This document shows, piece after piece, positions 12,723 to 25,199 of a stretch of 64,000 bases of DNA (positions are counted from its first letter, which is position 1; each line of letters opens with the position of its first letter). The DNA comes from Theristus sp. LFF4_11 (taxonomy: Eukaryota; Nematoda; Chromadorea; Monhysterida; Xyalidae). Under the pieces are notes generated by a model. The model saw nothing but the letters and a program-made list of their open reading frames with translations, searched no databases and was not told the origin of the DNA. Location of the stretch: assembly GCA_030248135.1 (NCBI GenBank), contig JASANC010002691.1, forward strand, positions 22,501 through 86,500, in the 5' to 3' direction. Made by a program: the position numbers and the translations under genes.

Positions 12723-13243
12723 CAGACTGCGAAGATTCCGTTTTCACAGAAGATCGTCCTTTTTTCGAACGTCCTTTAACGTCCGTTTTTCGCAGTGTTA
12801 TGTGATTGTTTTGGCCTTTTTTACGAGTTTGACTTCAAACGTGCAGCATTTATGGAAAACAGAAATAATAAAAAATGAAATAATTTTCACGGGTGGTTTT
12901 CATTTTTTTCCGAGTCTTTTTTGACTGGCATCAGCAATGTTGCTTGCTTACTTCTCCGTTTTTATTACATCTTTTTTTCTGCTAGCTGATTGACTGCTTT
13001 GACACTGAGCAAGCTAATTGGTCGATTATAAACCAACTGTCTTTTCATGATTTGATTGATTTCACTTTTTAGTCATGCACGTATGTATCCAGATGGATAT
13101 TCACTTATCATTTTTTTCAGTGATGAAACAACGGAGCTCATATGTTTTCAAGGAAGATGTGTATATTCTGTTGAAAACACATTCACAAAGATGATTTCAT
13201 TTTTTTTTGTTATTAGTCAAAAGAACTGAAAGACACGATAAAA
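12723..13243. other. Spacer between MRPS9 and AASDH
   Basis: No gene seen. It holds a candidate poly(A) signal at 12867, CTGATTGA/CTAATTGG-type motif copies near 12984 and 13015, and a pyrimidine-rich tract ending in TATTAG at 13216, 27 bases before the AASDH ATG. That last site could be a cis or trans 3' splice site. Confidence 0.6.
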
Positions 13244-16200
13244 ATGACCCACGAACAGCTCGGGTACAACAAATTGTTTGATCTGATCAAGTTTGACGCC
13301 TCAGTATCATCGACTGCTATTGAGTTCGTGTCTGAGAGCGACGCAGACGGATCATTGTTAGTCAGAGAAACGGTGACCTACGACGATTTACTGCGATGTT
13401 CGGATGCGGTCAAACAAGTGGTCAACAGTTGCTTGGATGAAGAAGAAGGACTGATCGCAATAACGTCCACTGATCCAGTGTCCATTCTGCTGTCGATTGC
13501 TGGGTGAGCTTTGTGCTTTCAATGATTTTGGAGAATCACGATAAGTTGAACATTGAATTGTGGCCTTCTTAGGTGGGGTGGCTTTTTTCTCGTTTCTTGG
13601 AATTAAGATCGGTTTCATGCTTGACGCGGCAATTCAAAATTGCTGAAGTGACCGTGGTTTCTGACAAGAAGGCCTCTAGCCAATGCGAATTATTGCCACA
13701 TCGATTTGCTTTCCATCCACGTGTGCACGTGTAAGTAACCCAAGTTTCTCCTTCTGAACGTCGACAGTTTGAGACAATCCCCAGTTCGCTCTCTGCACAG
13801 CAATGACATCCCCTTATGTGCTGCACGCAACACTGGTTTTGTTTCTGTTGCAGCATTTCAGCGACCAAATGCCACTTTGTCTGTCTACCAATTGGAAGCG
13901 GAAATCGAGCGGACCATCAGTTCCGACAAACCCAAGTGGAGCACCTACGACCGTCGGCCGTCATCTGTGACGAGGGTGCCTCGAATGGCGATTTGAACTT
14001 TTGGCGGGAATTTTTAATCGAGCGAGAGTTGACATTTGAAAGCAGAAACGGATCACTGCTAAAGAGAACCGTGCTGTTTCGGTGGGGTTCGAGTCGAAGG
14101 AAAGAAAATCGTGATCTTTCGCACCCGACTTTGGCTTATGTGATGTGCACATCCGGATCGACGGGAAGCCCGAAGTTTGTCTGGGTGCCGCATTGCTGCA
14201 TTGTGCCAAATATTACTGATTTGAGGTGGGTTTGTTTTGGTTTTTTGTGTTCGAGCGCATGCTGTTTTATGTTTTTTTGCTATTTTGTTTCTCTCAAAAA
14301 TGTGTGTTGTTCGTTATGTGTGGTTCGTTCTTTGATCGGTGGATTTTCACAAGACAAACTGTTGGTGGTTTCAATGTTTGGTTCGCAATGTTGATTGGCC
14401 AAATCCGCTGGCACACACAACCAATCAAGTCAATAATAATAATAGCCCAGCCAATCACGTGTTTGTGCCGTCAGTTTGTTCGCGCCAACATCTTACAGCA
14501 GTAAAGTGCTCTGTCTTCTTAGGGGAGCGCTCGCCAAATAACGATTGAATAGCAATGTGAAACCTTCCCATCGCTCAGTAATCGCTGGCAAATGACGTCA
14601 CCCGATCGACTGTTTCTCTGTGCACCATTCACGTTTGATCCGTCCATAGTGGAAATGTTTGTGGCGTGGCATGTCGGCGCGACGTTGCTCGTCGTTTGCG
14701 AGGCAGTTCGTTCAAAACTCGACAAACTAGCAAAGGTTTTGTTCGATGACAAATGGTCGATCACTGTACTGCAAGTGCGTGCTGATCGGAGATTTCAGGC
14801 AGTTTTTTATTTTGTTGTTGGTTGTCGTCGTGGCTTTGGTGATACTTGCTATGGCTTCCAGTTTTCTTGTTGACTTTTGTATTTTGTAATTTGGTGTGAA
14901 GACAGTTTTTTACTCCTGTGATTTTTTGTGATTCTGAAACTGAATTCAAACACCCTTGTAATATTTCAGCAGGCTGATTGGTTGAGATTAAAATATTGAC
15001 CGACGTTGGCTGATTGGTCGCACCATTAGCTTGATCTGATCAAGCCAGTGAGCAGCGTGCTGGACCTCACATTACTTTGTGAAATAGTTTACCGCAATAT
15101 TTAACCCGTTTTCTTGGCATTTCAAGCAATTTGTTCACTTTTTTGCACTTAGAGCACCCCCGCAATGTTCGAAATGTTTGGCGCAGCAACGATTCAGACG
15201 AAAATTCTCGCCGAAAACAGTCCACTTCGTGTGCTCTGTCTCGGCGGGGAGGAATTTCCGATTGAGCTGGTGCAAAATTTCAAACACCCCAACAATCGCA
15301 CTCGCCTGTTCAACATTTACGGGGTCACTGAAGTGTCTTGTTGGGCGACTTGCTGCGATCTCACGGAGTTGTTGTGATTTTTTTTTCGTTTTTCAGATTT
15401 TGAATTTGAAATTTTATATCATGGACCTTTTCATATCATATGAAAACACTGGAAAGTTGACCCGTCTCACATAATTGTGCAGTTTCACTTTATAATGCAC
15501 CGTTACAACTAAAATCATGCCGATTAGTTGCCAACCAGCAGAGTGTCCAATTCAAATGCACCCAATCAATCACATTCACTTCCAGAGGTGTATTTAATTT
15601 CAAAAAAGCTCGTTTTTTTCTTTTCAGAAAATTAGTCGACAAAAAAGAGAAACTGCAAAGCGTGCCTTTGGGCGACTTACTTCACGGAACCGACGCTTCA
15701 ATCAAACGATTCGATGACAATAATTTTGTGTCGTTTGGAAAATCAATGCAACCGTGCATTGGTGAACTGTATTGTGGCTCAAAAAAGTCGGTGGAAATTA
15801 GTTTTTTTTAAATTTCAAATGCAGACACTTTTTTGCAATACTCGTGCACTGGTTGGTTTGTCCAATCGACCCAAGTGCAAGCAATCGGCAAGTTCAGTTC
15901 AAAGGTGGGCTGCATTTTTCATTGGTGCTCTTTCATTCCTGTTCTGTTGCAGTCGTCGATGTCTGTTGGAGAAGGAAAATTGGGATACAGCGCCAGAACT
16001 GAGGCCAACTGGTGATTTGGTGCGCATGGACGCGCAGGTGAGAGCAAAAACTAATTTACCCTTTTTTTAAGTTAAAATTTTTTGAAATTTACTTCAGGGA
16101 ACAGTGTTTTGGACGGGCAGATTGGATGACCAGATCAAGCGTCATGGAAAACGAATCAACTTGAAACAGATTGAGATGGTTGGTATGAGTTATTCTCACA

Positions 16201-19200
16201 TTTTTTCACCGTGCACCGAACCAAATGTTTTCATGTGGATCATTGGCGTGCACTTGGTCCATATGCTCAGTCAGTCCTGGTAGATAACAGTGAAAACAAT
16301 GGAACTTTTTGTGGAGACGTTTTGCAGAGCACCCGACAAAATCCGACCGTTCAAACCGTCGTCGCCGTTTACGACAGTCGTGCGAAATGCATTCATTTGG
16401 TGATCGTGCCCATTTACACGATCAAGAGAAACTCACCATTCTCGGTTGACCGTGTGAAAGCGGTGCTGTCTGCCAAACTGCCACGATTTGCGGTGCCGGA
16501 CCGTATTCACGTGTTTCAGTCGTTGCCGATGAATGCGCATGGTCAAAAATTGAATTCTGCTTCATAATTCGTTTTTTTTCAAATTGGTTTGAATCGTTCT
16601 TCTGGACTGTTTTGAACTCTCCTCCGCAGGTCCCAGAAACGCAAAGGAACAAATACAAAACTCCGTGGGTTTTGTGGCGAAAGGTGTTTAGACGTTGAGC
16701 GTCCCCTCGCCAGGAAAGGGGAATAGCCTCGCCCTCGCTCCTTTCTCTCCTGCCGTGAGCCCACTCATAAAAATTTAACGAACTGGCAAAAAATCTTCAG
16801 GAAAGATCGACCGTGCTTCTGTGCTAGCTGCGTGCTTGGAGCGTTCAGTGAATGGACATCAGTCTTTCGAAGTTCTCCCTCGAAATTCACCAATCGATGC
16901 TTTCAATCGATCATTAATGGTTTGTTTTTCGAAATTTACGAATTTTTTCGTGGTTGTTTTAATTTTTCAGGCTTTTTCGTGACCATTTCATGAGATCATT
17001 GAGCTGTTTTCTGAAGAATGTTTTCTTTTCTTTTCCACCAACCCGTCTGCATCCAGCTCACAACTGGTGTAAAGTCCTTGTCTAAAGACCATGCGCATGT
17101 TTATGACGCGTCTTTTTATGGCTGTTGACGACACAATAGCGCGCGCATGTGTGCCACTGTGTGTTTGATGTGTGCGTCATCGTTGAAAGCAAGTGCACAG
17201 CCCTTGAACAAATACCACAGTTGAAAGCGCAAACTCATTTTTTTCAGTCAATCGTTGGTTCTTCGGAAAACTTGACGAAATTCGAGTCCAAGACGCTCCG
17301 CGAATTATCTATTGATTCGGTGAAACTAGTGCAGTTGGTGAACGAATTACAAAATCAATTGGAATTGAATGAACACAGTGGTCGGCTGATGTTCCATGAA
17401 CTGATGATATTGTTGGACAATTGCATTATTAGTGTTATGCGTCAGAATTTGCCGGAGATTTTGGCGCGCATTCAAAGAGTGCCAGAGGATGACGATTTGC
17501 GGGGTTCGTATTTTCTATTTGACTCTGTTTGTCAATAGAATTGTTTGATTAAAAACGTGGAGATTGTTTTTGCAGGACCGACGACTAAAAAAGCGTCAGT
17601 TGATATGACACGGGTTTCTGCACTGTCAAGCACACAAAATCTACGTGAAAGGCCGTTGGAAGACCACAGCGATATCGACTTCAGAATCAGCATGCCTGCG
17701 GGGTTGACATTCGTTTGCAGAAAGTCGTCGTCGTCGCTTAGTCGCTGCCCGAGTTGGAGACGTGGAAAACAAGCGGTATTTTTGTTTTTTGTGATTAGTG
17801 TTTTTTTTTGTTCTGTTGTGAAAATAAACAGTGTTGGTACGACTCGTTGGTGTCGACGGATACGTTAGTACGCTGTAACTCTAGAACATATCCGACTAAC
17901 TGATTGTTTGGTGAACACGTGATGCATTCTGTGCAAACCAATCTCCAACTGTACAGCAGTCCATGCACAGAATGCATGCATCAACCAATTAGCCAGTTGG
18001 TTATGTTATAGATCTAGACTATAAACTGCCCGCACAATATAATGAATATTCGCATTCAACGATCGAAAATGCAATCACCCGGTGTTTTCGACAGCTTTGT
18101 GAATCAGCTTTGGTGATAGTCAGCTGATTGGTTGTTTTTTTTTTAATTTTGGATACCTGAATAGTTCATCCAGTTCGATGCAGTCAATCAGCCAAATGCC
18201 CGAAGGCACAAATTGCATTCGTGTTACAGTTGACTATACTTTCGAAATATTTCCAGTTCTCCAAAAAGCCGCCTATAAAACTCCAAGAAAACTGGCGCTG
18301 GAACTCCGGCAAGTGCATCGACGCGTCGCCCGTTCTGATTGAGTTGAGCGAGAAGTACGCCTCAGAAGCTAAGCTACTTTTACCGGCGTCATCAACCAAT
18401 CAGCGCTTCGCCGTGATCGGCTCACATTCGGGCCGTGTCGCCTTGTTGGACGCGCAGAACGGATGCGAAATTTGGACTCATCAATTGGCGGATCGAATCG
18501 AGGCGACTGCCTGTGTGACGCCGGATATGGAGTCTGTGATTTTCGGTTGGGTTTGATTTGCATTTCAAACAACCAGCTGATTGGTTGGTTGTACACACGT
18601 GCAGTTGATGCATGCGTTTTCTGCAGGCAAACTCCGCCTCCACAGCGATGCCTGCAGAGAATACACACATCAGCTTGCATAGAATGTATGCATCAGCTAA
18701 CCAACAAGTCAGCTAGTTGTATATATTATCCAGATGGATTGTAATTTTGTTTTGTTTTCGATTTTTTTGGCGCTTTCCTATTTTAGCGTAACTTTCCACA
18801 AATAGAGTAACTTTCAACAAATAAAGTAACTTTGATATTTTAGCGTAACTTTCAACAAATAAAGTAACCAAATGGAGTAACTTTCAACAAATAAAGTAAC
18901 TTTGATATTTTAGCGTAACTTTCAACAAATAAAGTAACTTTGATATTTTACCGTAACTTTCAACAAATAAAGTAACTTTGATATGTTACCGTAACTTTCA
19001 ATTTTCGATGAATAACAGCTATACTATTTTAGCGTAACTTTCAATATGTTACGCTAAAATAGGATAGGGCTTGGTACTGTCCTATTTTAGCGTATCAACA
19101 TATAAACAGCTCATTTAAAGCTATTTCAGCCGCGAAACTTTGTAAACCTACGTTATTTTGCACGGAGATTTCAAATTGGTTGCGGTTACCAAGCTGTTTG

Positions 19201-22200
19201 TGGGTTGTTCATGGAACTAAGATCTGTTGAGACCAAACCAGGCGTTACCGTAATCCGGAAAGCTGAAATTCAAAATCTGCGTGCAAAACAACCTTAATCT
19301 GGCTTGTTTCACCGGTTTGGTTGCGGTTACCAAGCTGTTTGTGGGTTGTTCATGGAACTAAGATCGTGTTGAGACCAAACCAGGCGTTACCGTAATCCGG
19401 AAAGCTGAAATTCAAAATCTGCGTGCAAAACAACCTTAATCTAGCATGTTTCACCGGTTTGGTTGCGGTTACCAAGCTGTTTGTGGGTTGTTGATGGAAC
19501 TATGATCGTGTTGAGATCAAACGAAGCGTTACCGTAACCCACAAGGTTTAAATTTGAAATCTCCATGCAAAACAACCTTAATCTAGCATGTTTCACCGGT
19601 TTGGTTGCGGCTTTTCTCGGCTGAAATAGCTTTAAATGAGCTGTTTATATGTTGATACGCTAAAATAGGACAGTACCAAGCCCTATCCTATTTTAGCGTA
19701 ACATATTGAAAGTTACGGTAAAATATCAAAGTTACTTTATTTGTTGAAAGTTACGCTAAAATATCAAAATTACTTTATTTGTTGAAAGTTACGCTAAAAT
19801 ATCAAAGTTACTCTATTTGTGGAAAGTTACGCTAAAATAGGAAAGCGCCATTTTTTCTTCACCATGTGGTAACAAAGCGACTCATTTGTGCTGTAACGTC
19901 CGAGAAAGCTTCCGCGTTCCGTTTTGAATTGATTTTAAAGGTTCTGAATTCCAGGCTTTGGTTGCATCCATCCTGCAACGTGGTGGAATTGTGACAATTG
20001 TGACAATTTTTATCCACGAACATCCTAAAACTGTTGTCCTCCACTGTCACCAGGCTGCTACGATGGCAGTGTCTGTGCGTTATCTCTCTGGACGGGCCAT
20101 TTACGCTGGCTTTATGCGCTGTCTGACGCTGTGAAATGCACCGCTGTATGCGCGTTCAGCAAACGTTATTCGCACGCGTTAGTGCTGTTTGGATGTCATG
20201 ATCGTCATGTGTATGCGTTGGATTGTAAGGTGTGATTTCCACTTTATTTATAGCTCAGTGCTAAAACGCCGAGTTCACCTCACGGAGTACGATATCTGCC
20301 GTATTTTGGCCTCGACATGCTTTTACTGCACGCTAGATAAACTTCCCAATGATCTTCTATCATGTAGAAGCAGTAACCAAATCGCGTCAAGAGCCGATAC
20401 GGTACATGTACCGCACTTCGTGATCCCTTAGTTTTGTGGTAATCGTGTTACTGTGCAACATCAAAAACATGATGGCTTAGACTTTGGCTTAGTTTTTGTC
20501 GGTTTGTCACCTTTAACCATTTTTGCAGACCTCCGAACTTCGTTGGAAGACCCGTGTCGAAGGCGCTGTACTCGCGAGCCCCTTAATTTACGAGCAACTG
20601 GTTTTCGTCGCCACGCTGGCTGGCTCGGTGCATTGCTTCCAATTGGAGGTGCAGTTGAAAACGCAGTACTAAGCTGAGTTTTTTAAATCAAGTTCAACGT
20701 GCTTATTGGATTGATCATCCTGATTCGGACCAATCGGCGTACCGGATTTTGTTAATTTAATCGTTTTTCGCGGAAATCACCTGCTTTCACTGCAGTCAAA
20801 GTAAAACAAGCAATTCGCAGCACTTGACTGTTGTTAAGAAATGCTGAAAAATGAAGGCAACAAGCTGATTGGCAGAACCAAAACGGCACGTGACGCCGGG
20901 CGACGAATCAGTGCGTGCTTGAATTCAAATACAGTCAGTGTTCAGAGCTTCTCGTGCTAGTGAGTAGTGGCAGACTACAAACAAAAGTTTTTTTTTTCAA
21001 TTTTCATTTTTACAGCCCGTGCCCGATGAAAATTCACGCCAAGAACTCTGGATGGTACAATTGGCCAAACCGATATTTGCCAGTCCGACAATTTTGCCAC
21101 ACCAATTTGTCTTAGTCTGCTCGTGCGTTGATGGCAAACTGTATTTCATCGATCTCAAACAAGGAGTTCTGGTTCGTGGAAAGACTTTGTTTTCACAGAT
21201 CCGACTTTTCAATTTTTTTTCAATTGTAAAATTTACTGTGAACTGCGAAAAAGTGCAGATCATCTTTGCACAGCAACTTAAGCGCAATGTAACGTTCACA
21301 ACCGAACCTTAAAATAGTTTTTGTTCTTCTATTATCTTTGTTTCTGCAACACCGCAAAGATAAGTAAGTAAGCAGTATTATGCGTGACGTGACAATTTTG
21401 AACTTGGTGAAGCGACCGGGTCATTTTTTATATTGCCGCCTCAAACAGGAAACTAATTTCTACTGTCCTTCTCTTTTCTTCGTCTGGGAACGTGTTGAGT
21501 CGTATAACCAACAGAATGATAACAGGAGAATGCTGAAAAATATATTTGAAGCACGCCTCCCACCGATTCCAGAAACGCGAAGGTACCAAACTCCGGTGGG
21601 TTTGGGGAATGGACGGCTGGCCATCCCGTGAAACCAACACCCTCGCCACGTGAGGGGGACAGCCTCTAAGCCCAGCTCTGTCCTGGGGGCACCAGCTTTC
21701 AAAAAACTGCGAAAGAACTGAGCATGTGTCCAAAGCGACAAATAAACGAATGACAAACTTGCAGAGCTGCACCTTTTCACTGTCGACTGCTGGCCTGTTC
21801 TCCGGTGCTGTGCTGTTGGACAACAACCACGCATTCCTCCAGTCAACGCAAGACGGCACTCTGCTCTGCGTGAAACATCGCAAAACTGACACCGGATTCT
21901 CGACGAAACTTTGCTGGCGACTCGACTTCGGCGCTGGTGCGAAATTCGTCCGTTCACCAACTTTCGTTCGAATCGACTCCAGAACACTTTTGTACGTCAT
22001 TGTGTCGACTAGTGGTCATTTGCGTTACGGGTTTCTCGATTGTCCGAAGGATTTTCATGCTGCGGAACTCCGAAAACCTTCTATCGTCGGCGAGTTCCGC
22101 TTGCCGCATGAGTCGTTTTCGGCGCCGGTTGTTGTTGGGCCGGATCTCAGCAATGCACTGGTGTCGATTTTCGTTGGCTGTCGTGATGATTGCTTGTATG

Positions 22201-22217
22201 CGTTTGATTTGAGGTAG
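13244..22217 (+). CDS. AASDH: AASDH-type adenylation / carrier / PQQ-repeat protein
   Basis: Acyl-CoA synthetase family member 4 type. Exons: 13244-13503, 13608-13730 (acceptor uncertain), 13854-14225, 14579-14774, 15153-15370, 15628-15786, 15953-16037, 16098-16178, 16328-16541, 16801-16919, 17248-17503, 17576-17775, 18257-18545, 20054-20229, 20529-20648, 21016-21165, 21765-22217; roughly 1150 residues (human 1098). Adenylation motifs in order: TSGSTGSPK, FTFDPS, NIYGVTE, PTGDLV, GRLDDQIKRHGKRIN, HGKID. A carrier domain follows with SIDSVKL (Ser as phosphopantetheine site). The C-terminal half is PQQ-like propeller blades (WRWNSGKCIDASP, GCHDRHVYALD, GCRDDCLYAFDL). Family role is adenylation of a beta-alanine- or aminoadipate-type substrate, still debated. 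Six of 16 donors are GTT-type. Confidence 0.9.
16610..16765 (+). repeat. GC-rich dispersed module, copy in AASDH intron
   Basis: Diverged copy of a GC-rich module: CCCAGAAACGCAAAGG, ACAAAACTCCGTGGGTTT, then CCCCTCGCCAGGAAAGGGGA and a CCTC-rich end. It resembles the better-kept copies at 21545-21710 (same strand) and about 9140-9302 (opposite strand). Much higher GC than the flanks. Confidence 0.6.
18769..19849. mobile_element. Composite fold-back element in AASDH intron
   Basis: Ends are GGCGCTTTCCTATTTTAGCG at the left and its reverse complement at the right. Flanks are ATTTTTTT (18761-18768) and ATTTTTTC (19850-19857), a probable 8-bp target-site duplication with one mismatch. The arms contain arrays of TTTTAGCGTAACTTTCAACA. 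A second inverted block pairs 19081-19134 with 19617-19672. The centre holds three direct ~142-bp units (TTGGTTGCGG at 19176, 19317 and 19459, plus a partial unit at 19601). No transposase seen. An 8-bp duplication would suit hAT-type mobilisation. Confidence 0.88.
21545..21710 (+). repeat. GC-rich dispersed module, copy in last AASDH intron
   Basis: Contains GATTCCAGAAACGCGAAGG, ACCAAACTCCGGTGGG, GGGAATGGACGGCTGG, then CCTCGCCACGTGAGGGGGA and CTGTCCTGGGGGCACCAG. The reverse complement of nearly the whole block occurs at about 9140-9302. GC content is well above the intron around it. Confidence 0.75.
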
Positions 22218-22319
22218 TGGTAGTGAGGTAGTGGTCGCGATTGGGGCTGCCACGATTTCCGTTCAATTTTTAGTTAGAATTTGAATACAATTTTCAATTT
22301 TTCATGAACACTGGAACAG

Positions 22320-22560
22320 GTCGATAACAACAACAACAAGATACTTCGGTTTTTATGTTCTGCTAAACCGCAGTAACGTATGATGTTTCATTTTTTGGTA
22401 TTGATGAATAGGATGTTACTCTACCGTTGTACAGCAAAACGAATTTTTTTATTTCATCACCAATAATGAAAATTATAGCCGATTCAAATTAAATTTTTTT
22501 TGCAATGAGCTTTCTGAAATAATCTTGTGGGAGTTCGCTGCCCCGACAAAAAGTTTTTAA
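22320..22560 (+). repeat. CAA-repeat / hairpin element, copy 1 (3' hairpin broken)
   Basis: Starts near ATAACAACAACAACAAG, has a variable middle (TTCTGCTAAACCGCAGTAA, TTTCATCACCAATAATGAAA) and ends GCAATGAGCTTTCTGAAATA followed by GTGGGAGTTCGCTGCC. The second hairpin arm seen in the copies at 26700-27010 and 57385-57640 is missing. Confidence 0.75.
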
Positions 22561-22589
22561 CAACAAACTAATCAGTGAAACTTGCAAAA

Positions 22590-22980
22590 TTTGGGTTATT
22601 TAGCACCGAGATTTCAAATTTCGACATTACGGTAGCGCTGTGTTTGGTCCTAACACAACCATATTGTTATCAACAACCTACAAACAGCTCGTTAACAGCA
22701 AGCTAACCCAATGCAGCTTGCTAAACCTAAACCGTCATTTTTCATGGAGATTTCTAATTTAACACTTGAAGATTACGGTAGCACTTGGTTTGGGTCTCAA
22801 CACGATCTCATGGCCATCAACAACGCATAAGCAGCTTGTTAACAACAAGTTGTGCAATGAATTGAGCAATTGAGCCAAAATTACCACGGTACGGTCACGG
22901 TATTTCATGGTACACCGCAACCTCGCAAGGGTCTGGTGCTTCATGACAAACCACTGTTTCACAATTGTACACTCCATTGA
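22590..22980 (-). repeat. Relative of the central units of the 18769-19849 element
   Basis: Contains ACGGTAGCACTTGGTTTGGG and TCTCAACACGATC, the reverse complement of the GATCGTGTTGAGACCAAACC / GTTACCGT block in the AASDH intron element. Two diverged units are visible (about 22610-22740 and 22741-22900). Confidence 0.65.
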
Positions 22981-24543
22981 ACCTTAAGACTCGCTTTTTG
23001 AGTCGACCGACCCGGTCTCCACACCTCTAGGCACAGTTTTTGAAAAGTTCTCAGATTTTAACGAAATTAACATCAATCGAACCATCTCAATGCGCTGAGT
23101 TCGAAAATCATATTTATTTTTTAATTTGACCTGGTTTTATGTTTTAAAAAACAGAAAAACCGTTTTTTGGGGGACCTTTAGAAAAATGGCTCCAACTCGC
23201 CTCTGCGTTAAGCTATTAACAAAATTCAAAAACCAATCGATTTCGCTTGTGCTTGCGCACATTTTTTATGTTAACAATGTTATACAAAAAATGCTGTTTT
23301 ATGCTTTAAATTTAAGAAAAACTAAAAGAGTTTGCTCTGTTTAAAAAACTAAAAAACTTTAAGTTTAAAAAACTCTTTAAGTAAAAACTAAAAAATGTGG
23401 TTTTTGCTCTGTTTAGGCACTTTTAAAGCGCATTAAGAAGTAACGAAGCATTACAATATCGATCCTGCGCATACATAAAGAGTATTTCCTGGTATGCCGA
23501 CAAATTGTGGAGCAACGGAGACAAAAACCAAAAAGGATATTAGGGAAACTTGCGCTGAATCCGAAAAAGCGGAGACCGTTGCGAAATTTTGCTACAGTAA
23601 CCCAATATTTGCGATTTTTGGCTTTTTGGCTCTTTTTAGATTGTTTCTAATCCGTGTGGTGTTATCCTTGAACTAATCAGGCCAAATTTAGTATCAAACG
23701 GCTCCCCTTCATTATGCGAACAATTTCCATTTAGATACGGTAACTATATTGTGATTACGGTAACCCGCAGAGCACGATATTTACCCTTTTTACCAATTTT
23801 TAGACCGAAAGTGACATTTTTGATCCCTGTAGTGTTCTAGTTGTTCCAATTCAATCAAATTTGTATCAGTCAATTACTCTTGATCAGACAAAAAACTTTC
23901 ATTTTGATACCGTAACCATAGCTTGACTTCTGTACCTTTTGAAGCACGGTATTCTACCAAGTTTTCACCATTTTCAGGCATTAAATTGGCTTTATGGTCT
24001 ATTCAATGTTATACTTGAACGAATCTAAATCGACTCCCGTTGATTAGGCAAACAACTTTCAATGAGATACCGTAATCCTTGCTTGACTACCGTACTTTTT
24101 AAAACACGGTATTTTACTAAAAATTTGTACCTTTTTCAAGCCTGAAATTGGCTGTTTTGATCCATGTAGTGTTACACTTGAACAATTTTAGTCAAATTTG
24201 CGATCAATACACTCCCCTTGATCCGGGAAACAATTTTCACTCAGATACCGTAATCATTGCTTGACTACCGTTCCTTCCCACCCTCAAATTTTCAGGGGCC
24301 ACCTCAGGTGTTGAAACCGTAACGAAAGGGGGATTTCGGGTAAAAAGAAATCTTACTGAGAAAAACGTTCAAAACCTGAGTTAAAAAATCTTACTTTCCC
24401 CGATGTTTCTATCATGCCCTATGCCATGGGGATGAGGATGGAATTCCTTTAATAATTAATTTAAAAATAAAAAACACGTCACAAAAAATCTGAAACCCTG
24501 TTACAAACACAAATCAAGGTTGTTGACTTCAAATATGGTGTTT

Positions 24544-25079
24544 ACAAGTTCGGAAAAATGCCCGAAGGGCATGAAAAAGACCAAATATTATTTCAGAATG
24601 ACAGAGATAGAAAAGTGTGACACAAGGATTTTCACAAGATCAAACATTTTATGAAACGTGTGTGAACTGGAAAGTTACAAACTGAAATAATATTTACGCC
24701 AATATCTTTTTTGTCATTCTCAAGGAAGGCACAATCTCTGTACAAATTTTATCTCACTTCATTTGATGCTGCAAAAAAATCATTTGCTGCTGTGAACATG
24801 CTCTTTTTATTTGTGAATACTGTATCAAATGATTTGCTTAATATGGTGTTTGCGGGCTGAACCCTTTTACGATGAGTGCGGTCACAACCGGAGCCAGTGC
24901 CTTGAAATGACAAAAATATATTGACGTAAATATTATTTCAGTTTGTAACTTTCCAGTTCACACACGTTTCATAAAATGTTTGATCTTGTGAAAATCCTTG
25001 TGTCACACTTTTCTATCTCTGTCATTCTGAAATAATATTTGGTCTTTTTCATGCCCTTCGGGCATTTTTCCGAACTTGT
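24544..25079. mobile_element. Inverted-repeat element (MITE-like) inside the large fold-back
   Basis: ACAAGTTCGGAAAAATGCCC at the left is repeated inverted at the right end. The arms are about 155 bases (24544-24700 with 24925-25079) and include the palindromic CCCGAAGGGCATG. The loop is about 230 bases. It appears in only one arm of the large fold-back, so it was probably inserted later. Confidence 0.85.
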
Positions 25080-25199
25080 CTTTTTCTTTTATATCTCAAA
25101 GAGTTTATAGGGTTTGTACTCATATGTATACATTTGTACTCATATGTATACACATGTATACATTTGTACTCAGAGCAAGGATTTTTAGGAGCAAACCCT

